Assembly: GCA_002418725.1 (NCBI GenBank)
Contig: DIER01000017.1
Location: 20,281-84,280, forward strand
DNA: 64,000 nt
Source: Acholeplasmataceae bacterium UBA5769
GTDB lineage: Bacteria; Bacillota_I; Bacilli_A; Acholeplasmatales; Acholeplasmataceae
Reading direction: 5' to 3'
The translations under genes were made by a program, and so were the position numbers. Positions 36,686-45,607 of the stretch are shown here, piece by piece (the stretch's first letter is position 1; every line of letters starts with the position of its first letter). The notes beneath the pieces were generated by a model that was given only the letters and a program-made list of their open reading frames with translations, was not told the DNA's origin and ran no database searches.

Positions 36686-37765
36686 ATGAAATCAATGAAA
36701 TGGATATTTAGTTTTATCTTTATTCTTGGAGGTTTATTTATTCTAGCCTCATGTGCACAACCTGTCAGTGCACAAGATGATACCTACATTACTGTAGACA
36801 TTAACCCAAGCGTGGAATTAATTGTCAACCGTAAAGAAATTGTGATTTATGCAAATCCGCTCAATGAAGACGGAGAAGTTCTCCTCGCGGAACTTGAACT
36901 CGTCGGATTACCTTTGGATGAGGCATTAGATTTAGTGATTCAAACTGCGATCGAACTCGGATATATCGATATCGATGCAGAAGAAACGTTTGTTTCTATC
37001 TCAGCTATTTCCAAAAACAGTGAAATGGGCGAAAAGATGAGAGAACGTGCAAAAGAACACATCAATAACGCATTTAAGAACCGTGCGATGATGGGTCGCG
37101 CAGAAGATAAAGGTTTCACCCCAGAATTTGTTGCTGAAGCCGAATCTTATGGTGTCACACCTGGTTTCCTCTTCTTAGCAAAAACAGCACTGATTGTTGA
37201 TGACGAGTTAACCTTAGAAACAGCATTAACGATGTCAGTTGAAGAACTACAAGCCATTCTTAAAGATGCGAAACAAGACATGAGAGAAGTTGCTCAAGCA
37301 TTAAAAGATGAATTCTTGGCAGCACGTCAAGCACTTAAAGATCTTTATATGCCTCAATTTGAAGCATTTGAAGCTGAAATAGCCGCTAAAGAAGCTGAAC
37401 TTCTTGTTTTACAAGAACAATTAGCAGCAAAACAAGCTGAATTAGTTGAAGCACTTGAAGAAAATAAAGCAACGATTGAAGCTGAAATTCAAGTAATTGA
37501 AGCAGATATCACCGTTCTTGAAAGTGAAATTGCAGCGATTAACGTTGAATTTGCAGCCGTGAGAGCAGAATTTGTTACTGCACTTCACGCACTTCGTGAT
37601 GAATTCCATGCGCAAACCGCAGCTTTAAGAGAACAAATTCGCAACTTGGTCCAAAGTCGTAGACAAATGCACCAAGAAAGAGTCAATCAGTTTTTTGAAG
37701 CACGTGAAGCTATGTTTGAACAAATGAAAGAACGCATCGAAAACTGGCAAAAGAATCGCCCATAA
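36686..37765 (+). CDS. Lipoprotein with RsgI-like domain and long coiled coil
   Basis: 359 residues. Lipoprotein signal ending LASC, Cys23. Residues 33-62 (YITVDINPSVELIVNRKEIV, then NPLNEDG) match the extracellular middle domain of RsgI anti-SigI proteins, including the Asn-Pro bond (Asn40-Pro41) that is cut autoproteolytically in RsgI of Clostridium. In RsgI this domain is fused to the transmembrane anti-sigma; here it is on a separate lipoprotein. From about residue 190 to the end is a highly charged Ala/Glu/Lys/Gln coiled coil. It lies 62 bases after the anti-sigma gene behind AAAAGGAGG, so it probably shares its transcript. Sensing or gating of the anti-sigma factor is inferred. Confidence 0.72.
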   Translation: MKSMKWIFSFIFILGGLFILASCAQPVSAQDDTYITVDINPSVELIVNRKEIVIYANPLNEDGEVLLAELELVGLPLDEALDLVIQTAIELGYIDIDAEETFVSISAISKNSEMGEKMRERAKEHINNAFKNRAMMGRAEDKGFTPEFVAEAESYGVTPGFLFLAKTALIVDDELTLETALTMSVEELQAILKDAKQDMREVAQALKDEFLAARQALKDLYMPQFEAFEAEIAAKEAELLVLQEQLAAKQAELVEALEENKATIEAEIQVIEADITVLESEIAAINVEFAAVRAEFVTALHALRDEFHAQTAALREQIRNLVQSRRQMHQERVNQFFEAREAMFEQMKERIENWQKNRP

Positions 37766-37785
37766 TCCCCCCTTATGGGAATCAA

Positions 37786-37816
37786 AAAAGACGAAAGTTA
37801 ATCGCTTTCGTCTTTT
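37786..37816. terminator. Bidirectional terminator
   Basis: AAAAGACGAAAG (37786-37797) and CTTTCGTCTTTT (37805-37816) are exact complements around a 7-base loop that starts with the minus-strand stop codon. Serves the sigma operon and the convergent methyltransferase gene. Confidence 0.9.
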
Positions 37817-38352
37817 GTTTTATAAATCATCAGCATATATGGTGGATTTTTCTCTTCGTGGATAAATCTTGATTCGGTGATGTGAAAAAGATGAGGATTT
37901 AACGTTTTGATCCAGTCTTGTATCGCTTTATCTTCACGCCTGCCCTCTTCATGTCCAGGGTAGACAACCAGTTGAATGAACCCCTCTTTTTTCAGCAGTG
38001 GCAAAAGGGTATGTAAAGTATTTAAGGTGGTTTCCGTTTTTGTTGTAATGGATTTATCGCCTTGGGGCAGATAACCTAAATTGAAGATGACACCTTTAAA
38101 TGATTGAACGTAGTCTAAGATGTTTTCATGGCTATCACATATGAGATGAACGTGGGTCAGATGACCCACTTTTTGTTTGGTTTTTTCAAGGGCTTTTTCT
38201 TGAATATCAAAGGCATAAACTTCCTTTGCAAGGGAAGATAAAAAGAGGGTATCATGTCCATTTCCCATCGTCATATCAACCATGATATCTTCAGGGCTAA
38301 CAAGCGATGTTAAGATGGCATGGGCTTGTTCAAGAAGCACGTTCTTTTTCAT
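37798..38352 (-). CDS. Class I SAM-dependent methyltransferase, YtqB-like (putative rRNA methylase)
   Basis: 184 residues. SAM-binding motif I is VDMTMGNGHDTLFLSSLA, then AFDIQEKALEKTK, VIFNLGYLPQGDK and VYPGHEEGRREDK, the YtqB pattern. The frame extends upstream to 38463, but ATG 38352 begins the conserved MKKNVLLEQAHAI and follows AAGGAGAT. It then overlaps the end of the radical SAM gene by 23 bases, as in the B. subtilis ytqA-ytqB pair. The methylated substrate is unknown here. Confidence 0.83.
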   Translation of the reverse strand: MKKNVLLEQAHAILTSLVSPEDIMVDMTMGNGHDTLFLSSLAKEVYAFDIQEKALEKTKQKVGHLTHVHLICDSHENILDYVQSFKGVIFNLGYLPQGDKSITTKTETTLNTLHTLLPLLKKEGFIQLVVYPGHEEGRREDKAIQDWIKTLNPHLFHITESRFIHEEKNPPYMLMIYKTKDESD

Positions 38353-39274
38353 GATAATCTCCTTGCCACAAATTGAGTTTGCGCATTTTTTTATCGATTT
38401 CATTGGTGACCACAAATTTTCTTTTTGTCCAATGAGGCGCGATGAGCATATCGTGTGGTGCATCTCCGGTAAGCCGATGGATGATGATATCTTTTCTTAA
38501 CCAACCGATTTGATCCACGGTGACATCCACATACTCTTCTAAGGTCATCAGTTTCCAGGGATTCTTTTTATATTGGTAGCCCATTTTTGTTTTTTCCATT
38601 AAGTGCAGCATATGAATTTTAATCCCTTGAATATCGAGTGCGTTTAAATGTTTAACAGTTTCAATCATCATCTCTTTGGTTTCAAAGGGAAGCCCATTGA
38701 TGATATGTACAACCACTTCAATGTTTTTCTCTCTTAAACGTTTGACGGCATCATCAAAACAGGCTAATGTGTGCGCCCTATTGATTAAATTGGATGTTTC
38801 TTCATGAATGGTCTGTAGCCCAAGTTCAATTTGTACAGGCATTCTGGTATTTAGTTCACCAAGATAGTCAACCACATCATCTGGAAGCACATCAGGTCTT
38901 GTGCCAATGGATAACATCACGATGTTGGGATCCAGGGTGATGGCTTCTTCATAAAGTTTTTTAAGGCGATCTAAGGGAGCGTGTGTATTGGTGTTGGCTT
39001 GAAAATAAGCAATATAGTGGCCACTTTCCCATTTTTGGTGCATTTTTTGTTTGATTTTCTCGAATTGCACGGGTAATGGATCTAATTTATAACCAGCAAA
39101 ATCACCACTTCCCATAAATGAACAAAAAGTACACCCACCGGTTGCAACTGTCCCGTCAATGTTTGGACAAGTGAAGCCACCGTTGAGTGAAATTTTAAAA
39201 ACCTTCTTTTCATATTTTTGAAGGTAGTAGTTATGAAGGGTATTATAGTGCTTTTCGTGATTCATTAAATTCAT
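38330..39274 (-). CDS. TIGR01212 family radical SAM protein (YtqA/YhcC-like)
   Basis: 314 residues from the preferred start. The cluster-binding region is FTCPNIDGTVATGGCTFC, the wide spacing typical of this family, followed by FQANTNTHAPLDRLKKLYEEA and IELGLQTIHEET. Elp3/MiaB-like fold; the reaction is unknown. Upstream in-frame ATG 39292 has no ribosome site, whereas ATG 39274 follows GTGGTGA. First gene of the ytqA-ytqB type pair, divergent from the DUF1189-like gene. Confidence 0.85.
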   Translation of the reverse strand: MNLMNHEKHYNTLHNYYLQKYEKKVFKISLNGGFTCPNIDGTVATGGCTFCSFMGSGDFAGYKLDPLPVQFEKIKQKMHQKWESGHYIAYFQANTNTHAPLDRLKKLYEEAITLDPNIVMLSIGTRPDVLPDDVVDYLGELNTRMPVQIELGLQTIHEETSNLINRAHTLACFDDAVKRLREKNIEVVVHIINGLPFETKEMMIETVKHLNALDIQGIKIHMLHLMEKTKMGYQYKKNPWKLMTLEEYVDVTVDQIGWLRKDIIIHRLTGDAPHDMLIAPHWTKRKFVVTNEIDKKMRKLNLWQGDYHEKERAS

Positions 39275-39343
39275 GTTTTTCACCACATTCATTTTATCAT
39301 AGAATATTTATTATGATATAATAAGATGCAAGGAGTTGAAGGT

Positions 39344-40123
39344 ATGTTCAAGAGACTAACAACAAGTTTAACTAAACCTCCGCAAGCGGTTTTTTTTATG
39401 AAGGATTCATGGGGAAAGGTCATCTTATACCTTCTTTTTATTCCCCTGTTTTTGATGATTCCCTCATGGCTAAAAGGAATAGCAAATCCCGGCATGACAC
39501 TTAGCCGTTATGAACTTATGGTTCAATCCATCACGCAAGGCATCATCTTAGAAGATACAAAGATTACAGAAGGCGTTTTAGAAACCAATGAAGAAGCAAA
39601 AACTGTCTTCGAATATTTTCAAATCAATATTGGGACTTATACACCCACACAAGATAAAATTCATTTTGTTTTTTTACCACAAGATCTCGCTATATACGTA
39701 TCAGACATTGAAATTCAACGAACATCCTATCAGTCTATAGGATTAGAAAATTATGATTTTAGTGATCGATCTCAAGAAAACATTCGCATGCTTGCTACAG
39801 GAATTAAAGCATTTTACAATCAAACTTCGCTTTTTGAAACAGCAGAAGCTTTTGTAGCTTATGCAAGTGGTTTATTTGATCTGCTTTTTTATGCCCTTTT
39901 GATGTCATTTTTTGTAATGATGTTTACCAGACATTTGCCCCTTCCATTTGGCATGCGATTCAAACTATCGATTTATCTTTCAACCATCTATGTGGTGGTT
40001 GAACTGGTGGCTGTTCTGTTTAACAGCCCAGGTATTTCCTATTTGGTCATTCCACTTTTGTATGTCTGGCATTTTTGGGCATATCGTTCAATCAAGATTG
40101 TTGATAAGGGGTTAACTGTATGA
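39344..40123 (+). CDS. DUF1189-like membrane protein
   Basis: 259 residues. One N-terminal hydrophobic segment (SWGKVILYLLFIPLFLMIPSW), an outer domain of about 120 residues and three more membrane segments in the last 90 residues, ending with HFWAYRSIKIVDKG. The layout and LTTSLTKPPQAVFFMKD start fit DUF1189 proteins; the function is unknown. The frame opens at 39326, but ATG 39344 has AGGAG 8 bases before it. A TATAAT lies at 39317-39322. Its TGA stop overlaps the polC start by four bases. Confidence 0.65.
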   Translation: MFKRLTTSLTKPPQAVFFMKDSWGKVILYLLFIPLFLMIPSWLKGIANPGMTLSRYELMVQSITQGIILEDTKITEGVLETNEEAKTVFEYFQINIGTYTPTQDKIHFVFLPQDLAIYVSDIEIQRTSYQSIGLENYDFSDRSQENIRMLATGIKAFYNQTSLFETAEAFVAYASGLFDLLFYALLMSFFVMMFTRHLPLPFGMRFKLSIYLSTIYVVVELVAVLFNSPGISYLVIPLLYVWHFWAYRSIKIVDKGLTV

Positions 40124-43100
40124 AAAAGGATAAATTTCAACTCTTTTTAGAACAATCAAAATTCCAACATCCTGTACTCAATCAAGCACATTTATCGTCT
40201 GTTACGATCAACACAACAGCCAAATCATGGCAGTTTCATGTGACTTTAGGACAAGTCATAGAGCCTGACGTTCTTTTACCATTTCTACAGACCTTAAAAA
40301 GTTATTTTTATGTCCCCAGAATTTTATCAGGGGTCGATGTTTCTCTCACCTACACATCTTTGGATGACTTTGAACAATATGCGCTAGCTTATTTTGATTA
40401 TGCAGTGATTGAACTTGCAAAAGAAAAAGCGCGTTTTTTGGTGCTAAAAAACTTTAAAACACACTATGAGAATAACGCGTTTATCGTTCAAATCGATCAA
40501 GATAGTACGTATGTTAGCGAATATTTTGTTGATTTGAAAAGCGTATTTAAACGTTTTGGTTTTGATGTAGTCATCAAACATGAAATCATGGTGTCCTTAA
40601 CGCCTGTTTCAAAGATGATAGAATCCTCTATCGTTGAACAAGAGAAAGTCATGGAACAAAAAGTGGTTTATGCGAAACAAGCAACCAACAAACAAGCTGC
40701 TAGAAAGACTTTTTCGAGAAAATCATCCGCACAAGCGGTTCCGATTAGAGAAATTCCTATCGATCAATATCGTCTAGATCAATACAAAAATGAAAAAGGT
40801 GATGTCCTTTTCTTAATAGAAGGTGTCATTTCTAAGTTGGAGTTAAAACAGCTGACAACCACACAACTCCTAACCTTTGTTTTAGGCGATGATGATGACG
40901 CGATTTATATCAAACGTTTTGTTAAATCTGATAAGGATAGAGAACTTGCCGATTCACTGCATGATGGCGATGCCATCCAGGTAGAAGGAAGAGCTAATTT
41001 TGATGCATTCCAAAAGGATGTCGTTTTGTTTGCAGATGCGATTCATTTTATTGAAAAAAACAAAAAAGAAGAACGCATGGATCGTGCAAAAGAAAAACGT
41101 ATTGAGTTTCATGTCCATACCAAAATGTCAAACATGGATGCCGTTACCGATGTCTTTGAATACGTTGATCAAGCCATCAAATGGGGACATGAAGCTATCG
41201 CGTTCACCGATCATAATGGTCTTTATGCGTATCCAGATATTTTTAAAGCAACCAAAGGAAAAGATATTAAACCCATTTATGGTGTCGAACTTGATTTTGT
41301 CGATGACACCAGTTTTAGAATCACATCCGAAACGTCGGATCAACGCTTTTTAAAAGATTTAACTTATGTTGTTTTTGATATTGAAACCACAGGGCTATCG
41401 AGCACTAGAGATAAGATTATTGAAATAGCTGCAGTTAAAATAGAGTCAGGCGCTATTACCGATCGTTACCAATCTTTCATTAACCCCGGAGAAGCATTAT
41501 CCCATTTTACAACCGAATTAACCGACATCACCGATGAAATGTTAGCACCAGCTCCGTTTATTGATGAAGAATTGCCACGCTTTTTAGCGTTTGCTAAAGA
41601 CGCGGTGTTGGTCGCACATAATGCCTTATTCGATATCGGCCATATCAGAGAAAATGCCAACCGTTTAAATCTTTCTTTTGACAATCTCATGGTCATAGAT
41701 ACCTTAAGCTTAGCACGCTACTTTTATAATCAAGATTTAAAGCGTTACAATTTAAAAGCGCTCGCTAAATTTTTCAAGGTGAAACAAGAACAGCACCACA
41801 GAGCTGAAGATGATGCGTTTGTGACCGCACAAATATGGCTTTTAATGATGACCGATTTATTATCTAAAGGGATCAAGCAGTTTTATCAAATCAATGAGAC
41901 CATTGATGAAAAAGAATCTTGGAAGCATATCATGCCTTACCATGTCATGGTGCTTGCTAAAACCCAAGAAGGGTATAAAAACTTATTTAAAGTGATCAGT
42001 GATGCACTCACCACTCATTTTTATGGTGGACCTCGCACGTTAAAATCGGTCTTAGAGATGCATCGTGAAGGACTTTTAGTTGGTAGTGGCTGTTCCAATG
42101 GAGACGTTTTTGAAACTGCATTAAACCGCAGTGATGAGGAATTAAAACAAACCATTGGGTATTATGACTATATTGAAGTACAACCTCCTCAAGCTTATAA
42201 GCATTTAAAAGAAGGTTTAGGTGTTCACGGTGAAGAAATCATTGAAGCGGTGATTGCGAAAATCGTACGCTATGCCAAAGAACAACAAAAGATTGTCATC
42301 GCATCTGGAGATGTCCACTATTTAGAGAAGAAAGATGTTTTATACCGTGAAATTTATATCAGAACACCGCTGGTTGGTGGGGGAATCCATGATTTGGCGC
42401 GTTATCAAACCATGCCAGAACAATACCTTTTAACCACCGATGAAATGATGAAGTCCATGTCTTTTTTAGGTAAAGACCTTGCGCATGAAATTGTCGTTAA
42501 AAATACACATCAATTAAACGACATGATTGATAAAATTCAAGCATTCCCCAAACAACTCTATTCCCTTCCTGACGATGCCTTTAAGGATTTGTTAGGTATT
42601 GATAGTATTGCCGATGAAGTGAAAAGACTTGTCTACGATAAGACACAATATTTATATGGATCAACCCCACATCAACTTGTTTTAGATCGCGTCACACGCG
42701 AACTAAAAAACATCATTGATAACGGGTTCGCACCAAACTATTATATTTCCCATCTACTCGTTAAAAAATCTTTAGAAGATGGCTATTTGGTCGGTTCACG
42801 TGGTTCTGTTGGGTCTTCGCTTGTAGCTACCCTTTTAGATATCACAGAAGTTAACCCATTAAAACCACATTACCGTTGTCCTAAAGGTGATTTTACCGTC
42901 TTTCATTTAACGGAAGAAGAGATCATACATTATCACTTAACCGCAGAACAAAAAGAATTCCAAAGTGCGATGAAAGGCATTCAATCAGGTTACGATTTAC
43001 CCACCAAAACATGTCCTGTTTGTGGTGCGAAATTGATTAAAGATGGCCATGATATTCCCTTTGAAACATTCTTAGGTTTTGATGGAGATAAGGTTCCTGA

Positions 43101-44583
43101 TATCGATCTTAACTTCTCAGGAGACTACCAGTCAACCGCCCATGCTTATGTTCGCGAATTGATTGGTGAAGATCATACCTTTAGAGCAGGAACGATTCAA
43201 ACGGTCGCAGAACGCAACGCCTATGGGTATGTGAAAGGCTATCTTGAAGATAAAAATATTCAAGTGAGAAGTGCCCAAATTGAACGACTTGCCAAAAAGA
43301 TTGAAGGTGTCAAACGCTCAACCGGTCAACATCCCGGTGGGATTGTGGTCGTGCCTAAATCGAAAACGATTTTTGATGTTACCCCCATTCAATTTCCAGC
43401 AGATGATGTCAATGCGGAGTGGAAAACAACCCACTTTGATTACCATTCATTCGAATCCAACTTATTAAAACTTGATATTTTAGGACATGATGATCCCACA
43501 TTGATTAAGTTTTTAATGGACTATGTTGAAAAGCACCCCAAAGATTTTCCATTTGATCGTGCTCAAGATATTCCACTAGATGACCCCAAGGTTTATGAAC
43601 TCTTTAGTGGCACAAAGATCATTGGCGTTAAAGAGCATGAAATCATGAGTGAAGTCGCATCTTATGCGATCCCAGAGTTTGGTACACCATTTACCAGACA
43701 AATGCTTGTCGATACAAAACCGAAGACATTTGCAGGTTTAGTAAAGATTTCTGGTTTATCCCATGGCACAGATGTTTGGTTAAAAAATGCCCAGTCTCTT
43801 GTTACAGGTAAAACTGAATATGGAACCATTCCTTTTAACGACATCATTGGTTGTCGTGATGATATCATGGTTCAACTCCAAGAGTTTGGACTTGAACCGT
43901 TAAAGGCTTTTGACATCATGGAATTTGTTAGAAAAGGTAAACCTTCCAAAGATAAAGTGACATGGTTAAACTACGAACAAGAAATGCGTAAAAACAAAGT
44001 GCCTGAATGGTACATTTGGTCAGCGAGTCAAATCAAGTACATGTTTCCTAAAGCGCATGCGACAGCCTATGTCATCATGGCGATGCGCATCGCTTGGTTT
44101 AAAGTTTATAAACCTTTACTCTTTTATTCAGGATTCTTTTCAAAACGCGTGGATCAGTTTGATTATGAAGTGATGGTTGCAGGTGCGAATGCCATTCGCA
44201 ACAAGCTTGTTTCACTCAATGAATCCTTTAACCTCAAGGTCAAAGATGAAAACCTCATCGTCACTTTAGGTGTGGCTTTAGAAATGACAAAACGTGGGTT
44301 TAACTTCCTTCCCATTGATATCAATAAATCACACGCCAGTGTGTTTATCATGGAAGATAAAGGACTCAGAATGCCTTTTAGAGCGATCGATGGTTTAGGT
44401 GATTCTGTGGCTTATGATATTATTCAAAAGCGTGAAGAAAAAGCGTTCACCTCAAGAGATGATGTGAAAGAAAGAACACGCATCAATAAAACGGTTTTTG
44501 AAAAACTTGAAGCATTTGGCGCATTTAAAGATTTAAAATCGGAAAATAATGTGATAGATGCTGGTTTATTTGCACTAATTTAA
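40120..44583 (+). CDS. polC: DNA polymerase III alpha subunit, PolC type
   Basis: 1487 residues, full length. In order: N-terminal and OB domains (1-320), PHP domain beginning EFHVHTKMSNMDAV near 329, an inserted DEDD 3'-5' proofreading exonuclease (VVFDIETTGL near 416, HNALFDIGH, HHRAEDDA) ending near 580, then polymerase palm/fingers with zinc-binding CPKGDF and CPVCGAKL (about 917-970) and PDIDLNFSG catalytic aspartates near 992. PolC is the main replicase of low-GC Gram-positive bacteria. ATG overlaps the preceding stop. Confidence 0.97.
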   Translation: MKKDKFQLFLEQSKFQHPVLNQAHLSSVTINTTAKSWQFHVTLGQVIEPDVLLPFLQTLKSYFYVPRILSGVDVSLTYTSLDDFEQYALAYFDYAVIELAKEKARFLVLKNFKTHYENNAFIVQIDQDSTYVSEYFVDLKSVFKRFGFDVVIKHEIMVSLTPVSKMIESSIVEQEKVMEQKVVYAKQATNKQAARKTFSRKSSAQAVPIREIPIDQYRLDQYKNEKGDVLFLIEGVISKLELKQLTTTQLLTFVLGDDDDAIYIKRFVKSDKDRELADSLHDGDAIQVEGRANFDAFQKDVVLFADAIHFIEKNKKEERMDRAKEKRIEFHVHTKMSNMDAVTDVFEYVDQAIKWGHEAIAFTDHNGLYAYPDIFKATKGKDIKPIYGVELDFVDDTSFRITSETSDQRFLKDLTYVVFDIETTGLSSTRDKIIEIAAVKIESGAITDRYQSFINPGEALSHFTTELTDITDEMLAPAPFIDEELPRFLAFAKDAVLVAHNALFDIGHIRENANRLNLSFDNLMVIDTLSLARYFYNQDLKRYNLKALAKFFKVKQEQHHRAEDDAFVTAQIWLLMMTDLLSKGIKQFYQINETIDEKESWKHIMPYHVMVLAKTQEGYKNLFKVISDALTTHFYGGPRTLKSVLEMHREGLLVGSGCSNGDVFETALNRSDEELKQTIGYYDYIEVQPPQAYKHLKEGLGVHGEEIIEAVIAKIVRYAKEQQKIVIASGDVHYLEKKDVLYREIYIRTPLVGGGIHDLARYQTMPEQYLLTTDEMMKSMSFLGKDLAHEIVVKNTHQLNDMIDKIQAFPKQLYSLPDDAFKDLLGIDSIADEVKRLVYDKTQYLYGSTPHQLVLDRVTRELKNIIDNGFAPNYYISHLLVKKSLEDGYLVGSRGSVGSSLVATLLDITEVNPLKPHYRCPKGDFTVFHLTEEEIIHYHLTAEQKEFQSAMKGIQSGYDLPTKTCPVCGAKLIKDGHDIPFETFLGFDGDKVPDIDLNFSGDYQSTAHAYVRELIGEDHTFRAGTIQTVAERNAYGYVKGYLEDKNIQVRSAQIERLAKKIEGVKRSTGQHPGGIVVVPKSKTIFDVTPIQFPADDVNAEWKTTHFDYHSFESNLLKLDILGHDDPTLIKFLMDYVEKHPKDFPFDRAQDIPLDDPKVYELFSGTKIIGVKEHEIMSEVASYAIPEFGTPFTRQMLVDTKPKTFAGLVKISGLSHGTDVWLKNAQSLVTGKTEYGTIPFNDIIGCRDDIMVQLQEFGLEPLKAFDIMEFVRKGKPSKDKVTWLNYEQEMRKNKVPEWYIWSASQIKYMFPKAHATAYVIMAMRIAWFKVYKPLLFYSGFFSKRVDQFDYEVMVAGANAIRNKLVSLNESFNLKVKDENLIVTLGVALEMTKRGFNFLPIDINKSHASVFIMEDKGLRMPFRAIDGLGDSVAYDIIQKREEKAFTSRDDVKERTRINKTVFEKLEAFGAFKDLKSENNVIDAGLFALI

Positions 44584-44585
44584 GA

Positions 44586-44603
44586 CTCTATTATATAATA
44601 GAG
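44586..44603. repeat. Perfect 18-base palindrome before the Bax-inhibitor-1 gene
   Basis: CTCTATTATATAATAGAG is its own reverse complement and contains a TATAAT (44594-44599). It may be an operator on the -10 box or a small hairpin after polC; there is no T run. Confidence 0.5.
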
Positions 44604-44625
44604 ACGTAAAGAGGAGTTGATGATC

Positions 44626-45360
44626 ATGCGTACGACAAACCCCATATTACGCACTTTAGAGCGTAGTGAAGTTTTTGAAGGCAGTGAAGCCGCTAGTTAT
44701 CGTGGCATCGTTTTAAAAACAGGCTTACTTTTAGGCTCTGCTATTTTAAGTGGATTTTTATTCCTGTTTGGTTTAACTGAAGGATGGATTGCCCCAGAAG
44801 CAGTGATTCCTGCACTCATTGTCTCGGTTATTGTGGCACTCATCTCAGTGATTGTAGCCTCTAGATCCGTAAGATTAGCAGCACCATTTGCGATGCTTTA
44901 TGCACTGTCTGAAGGTATTGTTTTAGGTCTTATTACCGTTATGTTTGATGCATTTGCACCAGGTGTCGCTCTCGCAGCTGTCATTGCAACCGCAGCGATT
45001 TTCACCGTGATGTTATTCTTGTACAGTTCGAGAACCATTCGTGTGACACCACGATTTAGACGTATCATGTATGCGGTACTCTTAGGTATCTTACTGTTTT
45101 CAGTGCTTGGCTTAGTCCTTTCTTTATTTAACATTAACCTCATGTTTGGTTCACCTTTAATCTTGGTGATCAGCGGTGTGTTCATTGTCTTTGGTGCACT
45201 CATGCTTACCTTGGATTTTGAACGTGCAGAAAGTATTGTTGAAGGTGGTATGGACCGTGCCTATGAATGGATGGTTGCTGTTGGTTTAATGGTAACAATC
45301 GTTTGGATTTACGTTGAATTACTCAGATTTTTAGCGATTATCGCCAATAGTCGCCGTTAA
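44626..45360 (+). CDS. Bax inhibitor-1/YccA family membrane protein
   Basis: 244 residues with about seven membrane segments. TTNPILRTLERSEVFEG at the N-terminus, LSEGIVLGLITVMFDAFAPG and the end VGLMVTIVWIYVELLRFLA are typical of the YetJ/YccA branch, which includes pH-gated calcium leak channels. Of TTG 44617, ATG 44620 and ATG 44626, the last is chosen since GAGGAG (44611-44616) is then well spaced. Its role here is unknown. Confidence 0.85.
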   Translation: MRTTNPILRTLERSEVFEGSEAASYRGIVLKTGLLLGSAILSGFLFLFGLTEGWIAPEAVIPALIVSVIVALISVIVASRSVRLAAPFAMLYALSEGIVLGLITVMFDAFAPGVALAAVIATAAIFTVMLFLYSSRTIRVTPRFRRIMYAVLLGILLFSVLGLVLSLFNINLMFGSPLILVISGVFIVFGALMLTLDFERAESIVEGGMDRAYEWMVAVGLMVTIVWIYVELLRFLAIIANSRR

Positions 45361-45369
45361 TATAAAATC

Positions 45370-45580
45370 GTTGAGAAGAACTAGTAATCAAGACAAGGTT
45401 AGTTTTAGCGAGTGTGGGATAGTGAAAGCCATGCCTAGTCACTTGATGAATTCATCTTTGAGAGGTGCTAATCACACCCGTTTCGTCCGCGTTAAGGATT
45501 TAGAGTGCCAGATGAATGTCTGGAATTAAGGTGGTACCGCGTTTAAACGTCCTTAGCTATGCAGAGGACGTTTCTTTTTT
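45370..45580 (+). promoter_or_regulatory. T-box riboswitch (tRNA-Phe) controlling pheST
   Basis: The T-box core AAGGTGGTACCGCG is at 45528-45541. It is followed by a terminator AAACGTCCT/AGGACGTTT (45545-45553 and 45565-45573) and CTTTTTT. Stem I features AGCGAG and GGGATAGTGAAAGCC (about 45408-45430) precede. The best specifier codon is TTC at 45451-45453, followed by A, for phenylalanine. Uncharged tRNA-Phe would favour the antiterminator using GGTGGTACCGCG and the first terminator arm. Confidence 0.9.
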
Positions 45581-45607
45581 TAAAAAATGATGAAAAGAGG
45601 TATGAGG

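Noticed and set aside
41000..41353. 117-codon second plus frame inside polC
   Set aside because: Out-of-frame shadow over the PHP domain; polC is intact through this stretch.
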